Part shown: positions 25,289 to 37,448 of the stretch, piece after piece
How positions within the stretch are numbered: position 1 is the first letter of the stretch
How the letters are laid out: every line of letters begins with the position of its first letter
Assembly (NCBI GenBank): GCA_900074885.1
Contig: FJUW01000002.1
Location: forward strand, 310,001 to 374,000
DNA length: 64,000 nt
Direction: 5' to 3'
Source: Rhynchosporium graminicola
Lineage: Eukaryota; Ascomycota; Leotiomycetes; Helotiales; Ploettnerulaceae
The notes under the pieces: generated by a model
The model's input: the letters and a program-made list of their open reading frames with translations, nothing else
Told to the model about the DNA's origin: nothing
Databases searched by the model: none
Translations under genes and position numbers: made by a program

Positions 25289-27361
25289 GTGCTGTGTTGA
25301 GTGTAATGAGGAGTAATAACGACAGACAGGTTGCATACTGGGGCGTTGGACATATGGGCTAGCCGCAAGCGCAGTATTATTGTATAGTTGATACCGTTTG
25401 GGTTTATTGGCGTACATGGTTAACGATTCGTGTGTTCAACACATTGAGTTTACTATAAGCGCGTGCTTTGAGCAGCGCCTTGTCACTAATTGGCATCCAC
25501 AATATGAAGCATTAATTGGCATTTGATCTCTCATGCGCGTGTTAGAGTTTTCATACCCGGAAAATGCGGCGCAGCGTGTACAGTCGATTGTTGATTGACA
25601 ATCGAGGTGAGGTAGGTGTATCCTAATGAAGCAAGATCTAGTTTTATGAATTAAGATACTACTCTGCTTTAATATCGCAAAATTAATATAGAATGTTTAC
25701 GTACTCCGCCTGCGATCTGATATACTTGGGGAGATGGGTTGGATTCACGGAAGGCGAGAGGATCGAGTCTCTCCACTACTAGAAGTGAATATTGGAAGCG
25801 AAGGAGAGTGCTAACCAGAAGAGCGTATGCTCCCAATACGGTGGTGGGTATAGACAACTTCGTGATGTTGTGCAAAATCGCGATTTGCCGAAATTTCCTT
25901 GTCGAGGAGCTTTCAAATTCGATCAAGCTTCAGAATGATATGAGACGAAGTGAACCTTACCAGCTGAGACATCGTAGACACATCAGGGAGGAGATGGCTT
26001 GCGGTACTGATTGGTTTGTCCCAATTCTGGACATATATAGTCCGTGATTTACTTCATCCCTAATGATGATCAGAGTTCGTGTGGCTTACAGCTGATGTGT
26101 AAACAGGCACACCAACTAGCCTGCTAATTACATGGCACTTGTTAGTAAACTTTGCGAGTGATTCAACTACCGATGCCATCCCATATGCTTGATATACATC
26201 ACTTTGAGGTACCGCCAGCTTTTCTACTTTTATTATATCTCAAGACGTACTTCTTATAATGCGGCTCTGTTTCAACCTAGGAGTAAAATGAAGTATGTCT
26301 GATCTACTAGTTGTCTTTTTCAAGGTTTAGCAGTCAACAGAGATGATAATTTTGAGATACTTTTCAACTGATAACACCGATTCACAGGCATCGCAATACC
26401 AACTGCCTGCGTGTCCACAGCGACACCTTTGAGATGGAAAACTCAAAGAAGGACGAACGAGAAAACCAATACCAATGACTGATGATACAGATAAACACCT
26501 CGATGAAAAATATTGCGGGGCAATGAAGGTGTAGAGTATCCTTGTTAAATATCTAACTACCTTATCGACACTACCACGAAAATTAAGCGAGGGTTTGTGT
26601 ACGTTCCGGCCAGTTTCGATTCTGTTTTTCAACTCCACCAGAGTAAATTAATATATCAACTTGTACGTCCCACTATCTTTGCCTTTAAAACCCCGAGTCA
26701 TGCTTGGTCTGGATTACACGACAGGATACTTATCCGTCCTCCGGATGGGCAGTCTTGTTTATAACCATTCTGTAGACTACATCTCTATAAAGCTGCAGGT
26801 TGAACTGAATAAGCTGTTCGATCTGCCCGCTCTATATACACGCATCAAATCAGTGCATGATATTTCTTCCTACATTTTCTACTGCCATTGAAGAAACTCG
26901 TACTACTAGACTTCTGTCTCATATGTATCAAAGGCTGCAAGGACTATCGACTAGGCTATTCTGAGCCTCAGACACCAGAAATGGTTGTTTCACTGTGCAC
27001 GTACATAAGTAAGTATGGTATACTTCAAAAGTCCAGTAATATTGAGCTGCTACATCCAAACCCCCAGAAGACCAACACTTAAGCCAAATCAACTACCATC
27101 AGCACACATCACAAAGCAAAAGAGCCAAACGAGTGATTATATCGAGGTGATTTCACATTCCCGACACCCGTTGTTATTTCCGAGTCACACTTCAAGCTCT
27201 CTATTCAACGATAGCCGTGGATGCACCTCCGATAGTCCAATCGTTTCCACTTCCTTTGCCTGGTCTGCGCAGCAAGTTAGCATCTCGAATCAGGTTTTCA
27301 ATTATTCTTTGAATTGATTTCAGGAAGGATAAGGGTAAGAAACATCAGGTGGTGTCAGAAC
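25289..27361. other. Gene-poor intergenic region
   Basis: About 2 kb of AT-rich sequence. A minus-strand frame at 25669-25926 has a hydrophobic run (T-V-L-G-A-Y-A-L-L-V) and could be part of a small membrane protein, but I could not build a convincing gene around it. A plus-strand frame at 25739-26047 overlaps it. No RNA gene or repeat recognised. Confidence 0.45.
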
Positions 27362-28286
27362 TCACACGACACAAGGCTGCCACGCCACATGCAATTGGTG
27401 GGTGAATGAGACGGTGGCATCGTCGTTGGATAGCTCGCCGGTAAGCTTCGCGTTGGTCGAGGATAAGGCGATGCGGTTGTTGACGTTCAAGATACCACTT
27501 GCGCCGCAAGGAGACCACTGTAACCTTAGTGTCAGCGTGGTCTATCTCGAAGTCATATTAATTGCGAGTGGAGCCAAAGTGTGATATGGATTTTTTGTGA
27601 TGAATACCACGGGACAATTCTTATTTTGAAAAGGTGCAGAGCCTTCAGCAGGTTCTTGATAAACCAGAATATTGAAGCAGGTTTATAATGATGAGGATAT
27701 GTAGGTAGGAGCAGAAGACAGCGAAACACTTACGATCACAGCGGTGGACTCAATAAGATCTTGCTTGGTATAGATATCGCCTTCAAGCCACTGCTTGCCG
27801 GAGATGGTAGAACGAGTGGAGCAAGTCTGCGAAGCAGCCTGTGAGAAGAAGTAAGACGAGACGAAAGTACCTGTCACGCCGGCATCAAGACGTGCCCAGC
27901 CATGATAGGTGGCGTCAACGACGGAGTACTGAAAGCCACCTGGGTACTGCAGACTGAGGTGGATCTGGCACTGTTTGGTCTTATCGGCTTGCTTAGCATT
28001 AGGGCCGATGTAAGTCTGGAAAGCGTCGAAGCCAAAAGTTACGAGCTATTTGTAGTATCAGTACACCGGGGGTCCCTTCTGGAGCCGAGGATTCAGCAGG
28101 TGATAGAACACTCACAGTGCGCCCTGGGTCGATGGTACTGGTGACTGTGCCTTGTGGACATCCATTGCCAGATGTTTGAGCGCTAACGATTTTGATCTCA
28201 TCTGCTGGCGGGCCTTTTTGTCGCTGTAAAACTGGATTGGCGAGCGCCAAGGCAGGGAGAAGGAGTGCTGCGGTTATGAGTTGCAT
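27362..28286 (-). CDS. Secreted DUF4360 family protein
   Basis: Small secreted protein of the fungal DUF4360 family; the function is unknown. Exons on the minus strand (28286..28116, 28045..27734, 27517..27362) give 212 aa, all phase 0. Residues 1-17 form a signal peptide (ITAALLLPALALA). The mature part shows family hallmarks: VTFGFDAFQTYIGP, a C-Q-I-H-L-S-L-Q-Y-P-G-G-F-Q-Y block, VDATYHGWARLDAGVTGT, SYFFS, and W-S-P-C-G-A-S-G-I-L-N-V-N near the C-terminus. Cysteines at G-C-P, K-Q-C-Q, T-C-S, S-P-C-G and Q-P-C could form disulphides. Length is normal for the family. Intron 1 is 70 nt; intron 2 is unusually long here (216 nt). A TATATAAC box lies about 90 bp upstream of the ATG. DUF4360 proteins are often seen among secreted proteins of plant-associated fungi, but an effector role is not shown. 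Confidence 0.9.
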
Positions 28287-28376
28287 GTTGCAAATGACTT
28301 GAGAAGACTGGTAAGAGGTAATGAATGCCTTTGAGATGTAGAGAGTGAAGAAGGAATGCTGGTCAAGGCGGTCGAT

Positions 28377-28384
28377 GTTATATA
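28377..28384 (-). promoter_or_regulatory. TATA box of the DUF4360 gene
   Basis: On the minus strand this reads TATATAAC, about 90-98 bp upstream of the ATG at 28286. The position suits a core promoter with a short leader. It is the only such box in the 200 bp upstream. Confidence 0.55.
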
Positions 28385-31300
28385 GAATACACATCAGACG
28401 AGCCTCTCCACTGCGAGTCTCCTGCAATACAAAGAAACCTTAAAGTTCATTCCAGTCCGAAATTAGAATGCTGATTGACATACAATTCTCCCTGATTGAA
28501 TTGATTTCATTGCCTGTACTGCAATGGCCGGTTTGGATCTGCTGATCAAGCGGCTTCCGAGGAGGCAAAAACCATACTGAAGCATGACTGGCTGGGCATA
28601 TTTTATTTTCGGATTTCTCCAGCCTAGAGAACTAGATTGCGGGGTAGTAGATTGGACAAAATAAGCTTCAATTTGTGATTCATCTATATTTTTGCCTCGA
28701 GACCCGAGTTTTGTTCATATCCACATTGGAATATTGCCTCGGTCCTGGGATCAGCGGGAAAAGTCGATCACTGGGTGCGAATTACCGATGGAGGATTCGG
28801 AAGCACGTAACCTCGTAAGTGTTGGCTGGGAATATATTGGTCTGCCTTATGATGTTATTAGAAGGCCGGGAAGGCTCATGGGTTTTATGTAAGATAAATT
28901 GGGCACGGAATATTACCGTTCCAGCAGTGCACATCTTTACATGTCGTGTCGAACGCTTGCCGGAAATAGTGTATTGGTAACAAATATACTACCCAGTACC
29001 TGAATCAAGTGGGGATGAACTAGTGGCTACATACAACCATAGGTGATTTTGGCACTAAAAGATGTAGTTGTTTTGGATTCTATTAAAAAGGGTAGGTTTC
29101 CAAATTCTACGACATGCGAAAGGATCGTCCTCCCATCAACACTGACTGAAGTCCATGGAAGGGCCGAAATGCAAAGAACTGCTCTGTTATGCCTCTTCCT
29201 CGTGCTTCGGGCATAAGCAAGCCATGAAACCAGCCAGGTCTTGCCACTGAAGACCTCACCAGGAATTAAAATCCCCTGCATCTAGATTCCGGCAAAACAT
29301 GATACGAACGAGAACCTTGGGCTGGGGTAGCTTAGCCGGATGAGAAGAAATGTAGGTGAATCATACGCCAGCCTCTTGATTGACTTTAATCTAACAGCAA
29401 AGGTGTTTGTGTGCCATTCAGATAATCTTGGGATCATTGACTGTGAGCCCAAAAATTTCTTAGTTTGCAAAGGTTACGAAAGTGTTCGACCTATGAGAAG
29501 ATGGGGTAATCCGCTGTAGTGGAGGTGTAGGGGAGGTCTTTTCTTCCCGGGATAAACAGAAACAAGAAAGTGGAAAACATGATAGGTTCTCCGCTGGATT
29601 TCGGAAAACCAACCATCGAATTGTAGTTCTTCAGCAAGCTACAAACGCTCTATGCGACCTTGACAGTAGTAGCAAGCCTGCGGCCTCAAGCCAAATGGCC
29701 ACGAAAGGTACCGGGATCTCCATACTGTATCGATGTCGCCGTGACCTAAGCTTAATCTGGATAAAACTTCACAATTAGCAAAATGAAGACGGATTTTTCC
29801 GGCTAGCGACGAAAAGAACACTGCAAGGCGAATAACCTATTAGGCGAACCTTTTCTTGGCAACGGGTAAACAAATGTTCGTCTAACGCATGAATGAAATG
29901 AAATTCCATGCCATGATCGGCAATCACCGTATTGTTACTATTATACCACTTCGCGTAACATGTCGAGCAAGTATATATCAGGTGGGCAGCGGGATGCAAA
30001 TGAAGGATCGGGACAACAGTAGCCGAGGCAGCGCCTGAGACAAAGAAAAAATCTGTTGCTCAGTACATGTCACTTGGCATGTGTTCGAAGTGTTTTGTTG
30101 CGCCCTCATGACGGTACATTAACTGCCTTGTTGTTTGCTACCGGTCAGTTGCTCGCTGTCTCACGACAAAATCAGTGATCTAACGGCCTTGGTGAGTCGC
30201 TTTCGAAACTTCGTCGAGGATGAAGAGAGTGGCGTATCGGCACGATGTATCAGACTAACTTCTGAGTGGAATATGAGATCGTCTTTCTCTGCATCATTAG
30301 GGCTCCACGAGTTTTTGGGTATCAAAGTCGTGAATTGATGGACATGCGACGTATCCGATTTTCTGAACCATTGATGATTGCTGGAGGCCGGTTCATACAC
30401 GGAGTTTGTCGTTGCAGACAGTGCCCAACGGGTTTCTATCAACAACGAATCCAAAGACTTGAAGAGACTGAACCTATGGCACCAGCCCCAAACACAGAGT
30501 AAAAGCGACAGAAGAATTGTACTCAAGTGTTTGTATGCCCTGCTATCGCCAGCGTAGGCGGGTACAGACGATCATTGTCTGACACGTTGAACCATCAATA
30601 TATAAGCAATAACAGACAAAAAATCAAATCACCAGTACCAATGCTGGCCGTCATATGCTGAGCCATATGAAGTTGCTCAGGGATGCAAGCTCGGAACAAA
30701 CATAGGCTCTCAGATTCCTGTACTGCACAATGTCTTGGCAGTCTTATCGGATGTGAACCTTATCTAGTAAGGGGAAACCTTACAACTTGACAAATCAGAT
30801 TTCAGGTCAAGGCTTGAGTAAACATGTTCGTGACGCCCAGTCAGGATTCCCAATCAGCTTGAGATTAGATTTAAACCGCTAGCAGTGTGTACACAAGCAG
30901 TTTGTGACTGCCGCTGTCACATCTAATGCGTGAGACAAGAGAGTCAGAGTCAGTGGAAGAGTGGGATTTGCACTGAAAGCAAGTAACAGTCGTTTGACCC
31001 AGTGATGTATACGATCATGAGAGAATCGAAATTCCGTATTGAAGGCGGGTCGGTATCAAATCGTACATCATGATTCGAAGATCGAGGGCAAGACTTTCTT
31101 CGAGTGACTTGTTTTCGAGCTTCCATACTAAGCATATAAACGAAAGTGATGGATAGATCTAGCTCTCAAGCTCAAATAATAGCAAAGCAAACAAATAATT
31201 CAAAGGAAGAGAAGAAATAAACGCCCGATAGCTACTTGCTATCTGCTATGAATGTCGAAGAAGACATGAAATACACTATGAAGGGATGGGAAGCAGCCCC

Positions 31301-32439
31301 CTCTACCAAATGATGTACGAGCATCACTAATCAACACTGCGTTACATGGATTGCGTTCTTCTTTGAGATCCAGCCCATCCCCTCGATGGGTGGAACCGCC
31401 ACGGGAGTGCCGCAGCGGGGAGAGGAGATGCTGCAGTACATGGTAGTGCTAAATATGTATTCAAGGGAACAAACAAAAAGCTTATCTTGACGTGTAGATT
31501 GAAGCTCCAGCTTTGTGCCAGAAGGAAGAAAAGCACTTCAGTGCGTTTCAATGGCCCGGATTCGGTCGAGTTATGTTCATCTCATGATCACAGCTGACTG
31601 ACCGTAGCTCATCTTCGTCCTGATCATCATCATCTTCTTCAATGTGCTCATGCCAGTCTAGGAGAATGAAGCTTGCCGCTGACCATCGCATCGTATCGGT
31701 CCTCAATGATAAGGACTCGGATCGTGCCACCCGAGAAGCACGAAGCAGTCGCACACCCGAATCTTGATGTTCAGGTAAGCGACGCCTTGTGCTGATGCCG
31801 TCGAGGAGCTGATTGATGCGGTGAGACGTTGTAATGGGATCTGAAGGAAGACTTGGGTGGTGCAGGAAGGAAGCTGCGTCTGCGTCCTTCCCTAAAGCAT
31901 GCATGGCACTAACCGTTCAAGGATCTCGGAGGGATTGAAGATTGTCCTGTCCTGTCCTGTACCTGAAAAAGGCTCCACCGAGTCCAAACACAATCAGATC
32001 TGATTAGATTTGATAGAGCGGATTGACTGCAGGAGGAACTCAATCTACTACATACGGAGTATTGCTCACATTAATGGAGAGAATACCCTGCCCTCCGCAC
32101 ACCCCATGAACTTCCTTTTGATTTCTTTGGATCGAGTTTCGATCAATATACGATGTGCAGTACAGCAACGCATCGCATCGCGTTCACATGTCGAGTGGCT
32201 TCTTTCGAGAGTTGTACAGTAGGAGATATCCGCAATTGTGGGTAGATGGATCGGACTGATTGATGGGCATGGTTTGTGGGGATCTCGACTCTGGGCTAAT
32301 TATTTATCCTTGGCATCTACAAATTTGAAAAATGCTTGATACAACGAATGCAACTCACCGCGAGACTTTCCAGCTAAATTACGGCAAGGACGTTACAATG
32401 AGCGGTATTTGCACCTTCGTATACGAATGCAAACATCGC
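28385..32439. other. Long gene-poor region
   Basis: About 4 kb without a gene I can support. Open frames are short; the longest with an ATG is 118 codons on the minus strand at 31548-31904, ending in a very acidic patch (HIEEDDDDQDEDEL), with no known relatives. A pentamer repeat (TGTCC)3 sits at 31943-31960. Frames that look hydrophobic near 30500 start from non-ATG codons. The region could hold non-coding RNA, distal control elements for the KDM4 gene, or lineage-specific genes split by introns. Confidence 0.4.
32408..32433. repeat. Imperfect palindrome around TTCGTATACGAA
   Basis: A perfect 12-bp palindrome TTCGTATACGAA (32416-32427) is flanked by TTTGCA on the left and TGCAAA on the right, with a 2-nt bulge on the left side only. 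It stands 6 bp before the much stronger hairpin at 32440. Confidence 0.8.
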
Positions 32440-32490
32440 AATTCGAAAATCTCATCCCTCTTCCGCACCGAGGGATGAGGTTTTCGAATT
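32440..32490. repeat. Strong inverted repeat, 21-bp arms, 9-nt loop
   Basis: The left arm 32440-32460 begins AATTCGAAAATC and the right arm 32470-32490 is its reverse complement with a single difference (T opposite G, a wobble pair in plus-strand RNA). The loop is TTCCGCACC. It lies about 355 bp upstream of the KDM4 start codon in non-coding DNA. It could be a cruciform-forming regulatory site, an RNA hairpin in a long leader, a small-RNA precursor, or a tiny hairpin-type mobile element relic. Confidence 0.9.
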
Positions 32491-32829
32491 TCACTTGAGG
32501 CGGGTACAGTCCAACAGTGGTATAGCGTCCCGCCTTTAAGGGCTAGCTCTAATCGCATCAGTATCAACCACCGCATCTCGCAACAGTTGACCACAACATC
32601 TGCCAACTACATGAGTGCCTCACACAAGTCGCTGCAACAGGTATTCCTAATATCGGAAGCATAATCGCGATAGGAATTGGTCACAACTCTAAGGCCTCTG
32701 CGAGCGTTCTCTCGCGCGGAAAAAATATCGGCTTCGATCCCATTCGCCCCCTCGAAAGCTATACTACTTACCCTCCCACCACCCTCGACTCACGGCAGAT
32801 TGTCCTTCATCCACGTCATCTTCGATCAT

Positions 32830-32919
32830 ATGAAGGCTTTCAGCTATGTCGGCAGATACGATGGCTGTTCCCGCAGCTCAAGATACCTCTGTGGGCCTGA
32901 ACTCCCCTCCAGATTCTAA
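32830..32919 (+). promoter_or_regulatory. Overlapping upstream ORF of the KDM4 gene
   Basis: An ATG 16 nt before the KDM4 start opens a 29-codon frame that runs past the main ATG and stops at TAA 32917-32919. If the transcript includes it, ribosomes that start there would miss the main start. Its Kozak context is weak (C at -3), so leaky scanning is likely. Confidence 0.4.
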
Positions 32920-35900
32920 TTCTGCACTTAAGGATGGCGGCAGTGACTCTGAACTTTCTGATCTGGAACCGGATATCGATATAAATGAAAAGCTTGAAAT
33001 TGAACCCGATCACATTTCGTCTGGTGGAGTGCCCGTTTTTAAACCAACAATGGAAGAATTCGTAGACTTCACGCGATATGTGAGTTGTTCCATTGCGCCC
33101 CTCCTTGTCCTCTTCTTCGGGTCAAATAATATCCAATCACGTACTAATATTCGAAAAGATGGGAGCAGTAAACAAGTATGGCATGCGGACCGGAATCGTT
33201 AAGGTTATACCCCCAGCCGAGTGGGTTGCCGCGCAACCGCGACTCGATGAGGCTATCAAGACAGTCAGAGTGAAGGAACCAATCAAACAAGATATCATGG
33301 GCACAGGAGGTACATATCGACAGGCAAACATCGTGCATCAGCGCTCTTATAACTTGCCGCAATGGCGCCAATTGTGCGAGCAGAGCGAACATCAACCTCC
33401 TGCGAAGAGAGGAGAAAGACGTGCCGCCCCGGAGAAAACTACAAAATCTACACCTAAATCTAAGACAGCTGGCCCGTCATCTACCAGCGGAGCGAAAAAG
33501 AGGCCGGGTAGACCACCTAAGAACAAGCCGAGATCTGCGACAGTAGAACAAGATGGAACCAGTACTCCCGATCGTCTTCCAACACCAGTTTCTCCCACAA
33601 TGAAGCCAGAAGACGATAATGATTCTGTAAAGCTCGAGCAAGAGGATTACGATATGCCAAATAAGGTCAGAGGTGGACGCCAGCCTAAGGCAATCTCTGT
33701 ATCTTCTCGGCGTAAGAACAATAAGCGAGAGACTGGAGTAGTGGACGAAGCTGCTTTTCAAGATTTCAAGTATGAGCTGGAAGGGGAGGATTACAGCCAG
33801 GAACGGTGCGAAGAGCTCGAGAGAAACTACTGGAAGACTCTCACATACGCTCCCCCTCTTTACGGTGCAGATATGCCTGGTACTCTTTTTGACGAGCGTA
33901 CGACAAGCTGGAACCTTGGCAAGCTGGACAACATTCTCGATGTTCTCGGATCCAAAATTCCAGGTGTCAATACCGCCTACTTGTATCTAGGCATGTGGAA
34001 AGCTACGTTTGCGTGGCATCTTGAAGATGTTGACCTTTACAGCATCAATTATCTTCATTTTGGGGCGCCAAAGCAGTGGTACAGTATCTCTCAAGGAGAT
34101 GCACGTCGCTTTGAGGCAGCCATGAAGACCATTTGGCCTACAGACGCTAAGGCTTGTGACCAATTCCTCCGACACAAGACGTTCCTGATATCACCATCTC
34201 AACTACTGTCCAACTACAACATCAAGGTGAACAAGATTGTACACCACCCGGGCGAATTTGTCATCACATTTCCGTATGGTTATCACTCCGGGTACAATCT
34301 CGGCTATAACTGCGCTGAGGCTGTCAATTTCGGATTGGAGTCGTGGCTCGAGTATGGTCGTGTTGCCAAGAAATGCGAATGTAGTGAGGCCCAGGACAGT
34401 GTCTGGATTGATGTGCACGAGATCGATCGGAAGCTTCGGGGCGAAGAGACCGAAGACGAGGAAACAGATGACGAGGAAGATGAAGAAGAGGACGAAGAAG
34501 GTTCCAAAAGCACGATTCTACTGACTGCTCCCGAAGCCAGTGGTAATGTCAAGCCAAAGCTTGTCAAAAAGAAACGAAAAAGACCAACAAACGAGAAAGT
34601 CGAAAATTCGAATGTTAAGAGAATTCGTATGCGCATCAAGGCGCCAACTCGGGAACCCTGCATCCTCTGTCCTAATGACATTCCTTCCGAACCCCTGCTG
34701 CTTACCGAAGATGGTGAGAAGGCACATCGCATGTGTGCTCAGTACATTCCGGAAACATCAATCCTAGCCGGCGAGAAAGAGACTATTGTCGACGTCAAGT
34801 ACATTGACAAAGCCCGCCTTGACCTCAAGTGCAATTACTGTCGATCAAGGAAGGGAGCCTGTTTCCAATGCTCCCAAAAGAAGTGTACCCGGGCCTACCA
34901 CGCTACCTGTGCTGCAGCAGCTGGTGTTCTTGTCGAGCAAGGTGAGACTCCAGTATTTGGTGAGGATGGGACCGAGTACAAGGACTGGGGCATTGACTTC
35001 AGTTGCCGCTTCCACCGTTCCAAGCGTGATAAGAAGGCAGATGGTGACTCTCTGGGCGAGGATAAGCGCCTTCTGAAGGCTGGCTTGGACTTGAAGGCCG
35101 GAGATGTATGCCAGATGCAGTATTTCAAGGGCGATATATTTGCCGGTACAGTTGTTGAGAATAGGAGCAGTGAGGAAATGATTCTTGTTGACATTTTACC
35201 AAGAGGGCACGTATCTGATATGGAACATATGCTTCCTAGGCTGACATGTTACAGTGACCGGGTGGAAGTTGAATACAAATGGCTCCTCGTACCGGACCTT
35301 GCAGAGCGTCGTCTTCAGAAGCCATCTTCCAAGGCCATTCCTATGCCCAAGTCTTTCAAGGCCAAGGAGTCGCTCAATACCTCGAAGCGTCAAGCCGATG
35401 ACTTACCAAGAGCTGAAGATCCCTTCGTCGAGGGCTGTACCTGGGCCGAATTCAAATGCGAGCCAATTCGACATAATCCTGCTCAAGTCAGGATCGACTT
35501 TAGCAAAGAAGATCAAATATGGTTCTACCTCGGCAAGAATTCGACAGAAGCAAAGGCACAGTTTACGGAAGATCCTACCAAACCTCGACACAATCCGAAG
35601 GGTCATTTCCTAGATACTATACCCAAGCCAGCTCCTGCTGTGCAACGACAGTCGTACAGTGCTTCACATCCGACGAACTTCAATTCCAATCCTCCGAGTT
35701 TTTCGAAGGCGCCGATTCGACCTCCACAGCCCGTTACAAGCTCTATTAAGCCAGAAAAGCCATATGTATATAAGCCTCGTGTTGGCGGTGAGATGTATAG
35801 CGTTGATCAAAAGGCTTACAATGATCAGCAAAAATTCCTTCAACGATCAGCCCCAGCTCCATATGCCTTCGGCACCGATCCCCAATATCGACAACCAGAT

Positions 35901-37448
35901 CCTCCACGTCCTCCAGCGCAGTATGCTCCAATTCTACCGCCTGGAAGCAATTCGGGAGCCAGGCCAGTATCTCAAATGGCTGCACCACGCCCGGCGTCAT
36001 CTTTAGCTACAGCTCGATCCTCTGCCTCTACTCCACGATCTAGTCCTGCAATGCCTCCTCCACGATATGGACCTTCAATGCCTGCATCTTATCCATCATA
36101 TCGGCCTCCTGTCCCTCCAGCACAACGACCCATGAACCCATTTGGAAGCAGGCCTCCAAGTTCCAGCTCGAAACCAAACCCTTTCGCAAAATACTCCTAT
36201 TTGCAGAAGGAGCATAACAGGTCCCCTCTAGAATACAAGAGTCCCTATAGACCTGGCGGGGGTTTCATGAACGGGTATCAAGGCAGCCTGCAGGCGCATT
36301 TGCAACAGACGCTGTTCCGAAACAACTCAGGACAACCTAGTACGCCTATGTCAAGCATATCGTCCTTTGGTAGCAGCTTGAGGCCTTATTCTAGTAGTTC
36401 GCAATCTCCTGTTTCGTCTTACAAACCGAACTCACCAGCAGCCTACAACACATATCGTACTTCAGCTACGCCTACGCCGGCACCTGTGTCTAGCCCGGCG
36501 CCACAACAGCATCGAGCCACTGTTCCGCCTGAGAAAGACAGCGTACAATTACACCCAGCTATTCGACAAGAGTACAACTCTGTTGTTCCTCAGAAATATC
36601 CAACCACCGCGCCGAGCTCTTCATCTCAGTTCAATGGCTCCGTGCTTCAGCCTCCAGCTATGTATGATAGAATCGCAACCCAGTTACAAGCGCCATACCA
36701 AACATTCTCCACACCACAACAGGCTCGGTATCGCACTCATCATGAACTTCAGGCTCCTCTGACGCAGCAGGCCCCGCAGCAGTCGCATCAGAACTGCCCC
36801 CCACCTCCGCCATCCCCTCATAACGGCTACCATCCAGTCAGCGCACATCAAAACCCTCGTCTACCTGTTTCTCATACTCAGTACCATTCGCATTCGGCTC
36901 CAATGAGCGCGGTATCTCCCGCCTATTCACCCATCTCGCAAACACAAGGAAAGCCTCCTCAAAGATCGCCTGATCAGGCACTTGTCTCGCAGCAGACGCC
37001 ACAGCCTCCGACTGCAGCTTGGAAACCATCGCCTCACGCTTCCTTCGCTCAGCAATATTCGCCTGCTCCTGTGGCTGCGACACCGGCTTCCATCGTCCCC
37101 CAGCACTCGCCTGCTCCGATGCCCACACATACCTCTGCCAAGCCACCTGTCTCTCAGGATAACTATCGATCTCATCCTGCGATGCCCGTGCCAGCACCCT
37201 ATAGAAGCGACGTGTATTATCAGTCCCAGCCCCCGCCGCCCCTAAGGGCTCCGACTCAAGATGGTAAGGTCTTATATCCTCACCAGCCATACTATCAACC
37301 TTCGAATTCGCAAAATACAGATCAGCAGGCAGGCGCTTCGGCACCGAATCAGAATCCACAGCGTCGTGCTTTTCCAGACGTGCCAGCAGACTCCACAACT
37401 CTGGTCGAAAAAATGATGATGGCTTTGAAGAGAGCGCCCGCAACGTAA
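32846..37448 (+). CDS. kdmA: KDM4-family JmjN/JmjC histone lysine demethylase with PHD and Tudor-like regions
   Basis: Fe(II)/2-oxoglutarate-dependent nuclear demethylase, expected to act on methylated H3K9/H3K36. Exons 32846..33079 and 33159..37448 give 1,507 aa; the 79-nt intron splits JmjN exactly between Tyr78 and Met79. Domains: JmjN (about 60-105; VPVFKPTMEEFVDFTRY, MGAVNKYG); a disordered basic linker with an AT-hook-like KKRPGRPPK near 190; JmjC (about 300-480) with the iron ligands in WHLED (near 365) and YGYHSGYN (near 452); an acidic run near 515; a Cys/His-rich extended PHD (about 579-715; CILCPND, CNYCRSRKGACFQC, CTRAYHATC, SCRFHR); and a Tudor-like segment (about 726-800; GDVCQMQYFKGDIFAGTV). 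Residues after about 890 are a Pro/Gln/Ser-rich disordered tail of some 600 aa, long for the family. An out-of-frame ATG at 32830 overlaps the start. Confidence 0.94.

Noticed and set aside
25669..25926. Minus-strand 85-codon frame with a hydrophobic segment
   Set aside because: No good start, no convincing splice partners and no recognised family.
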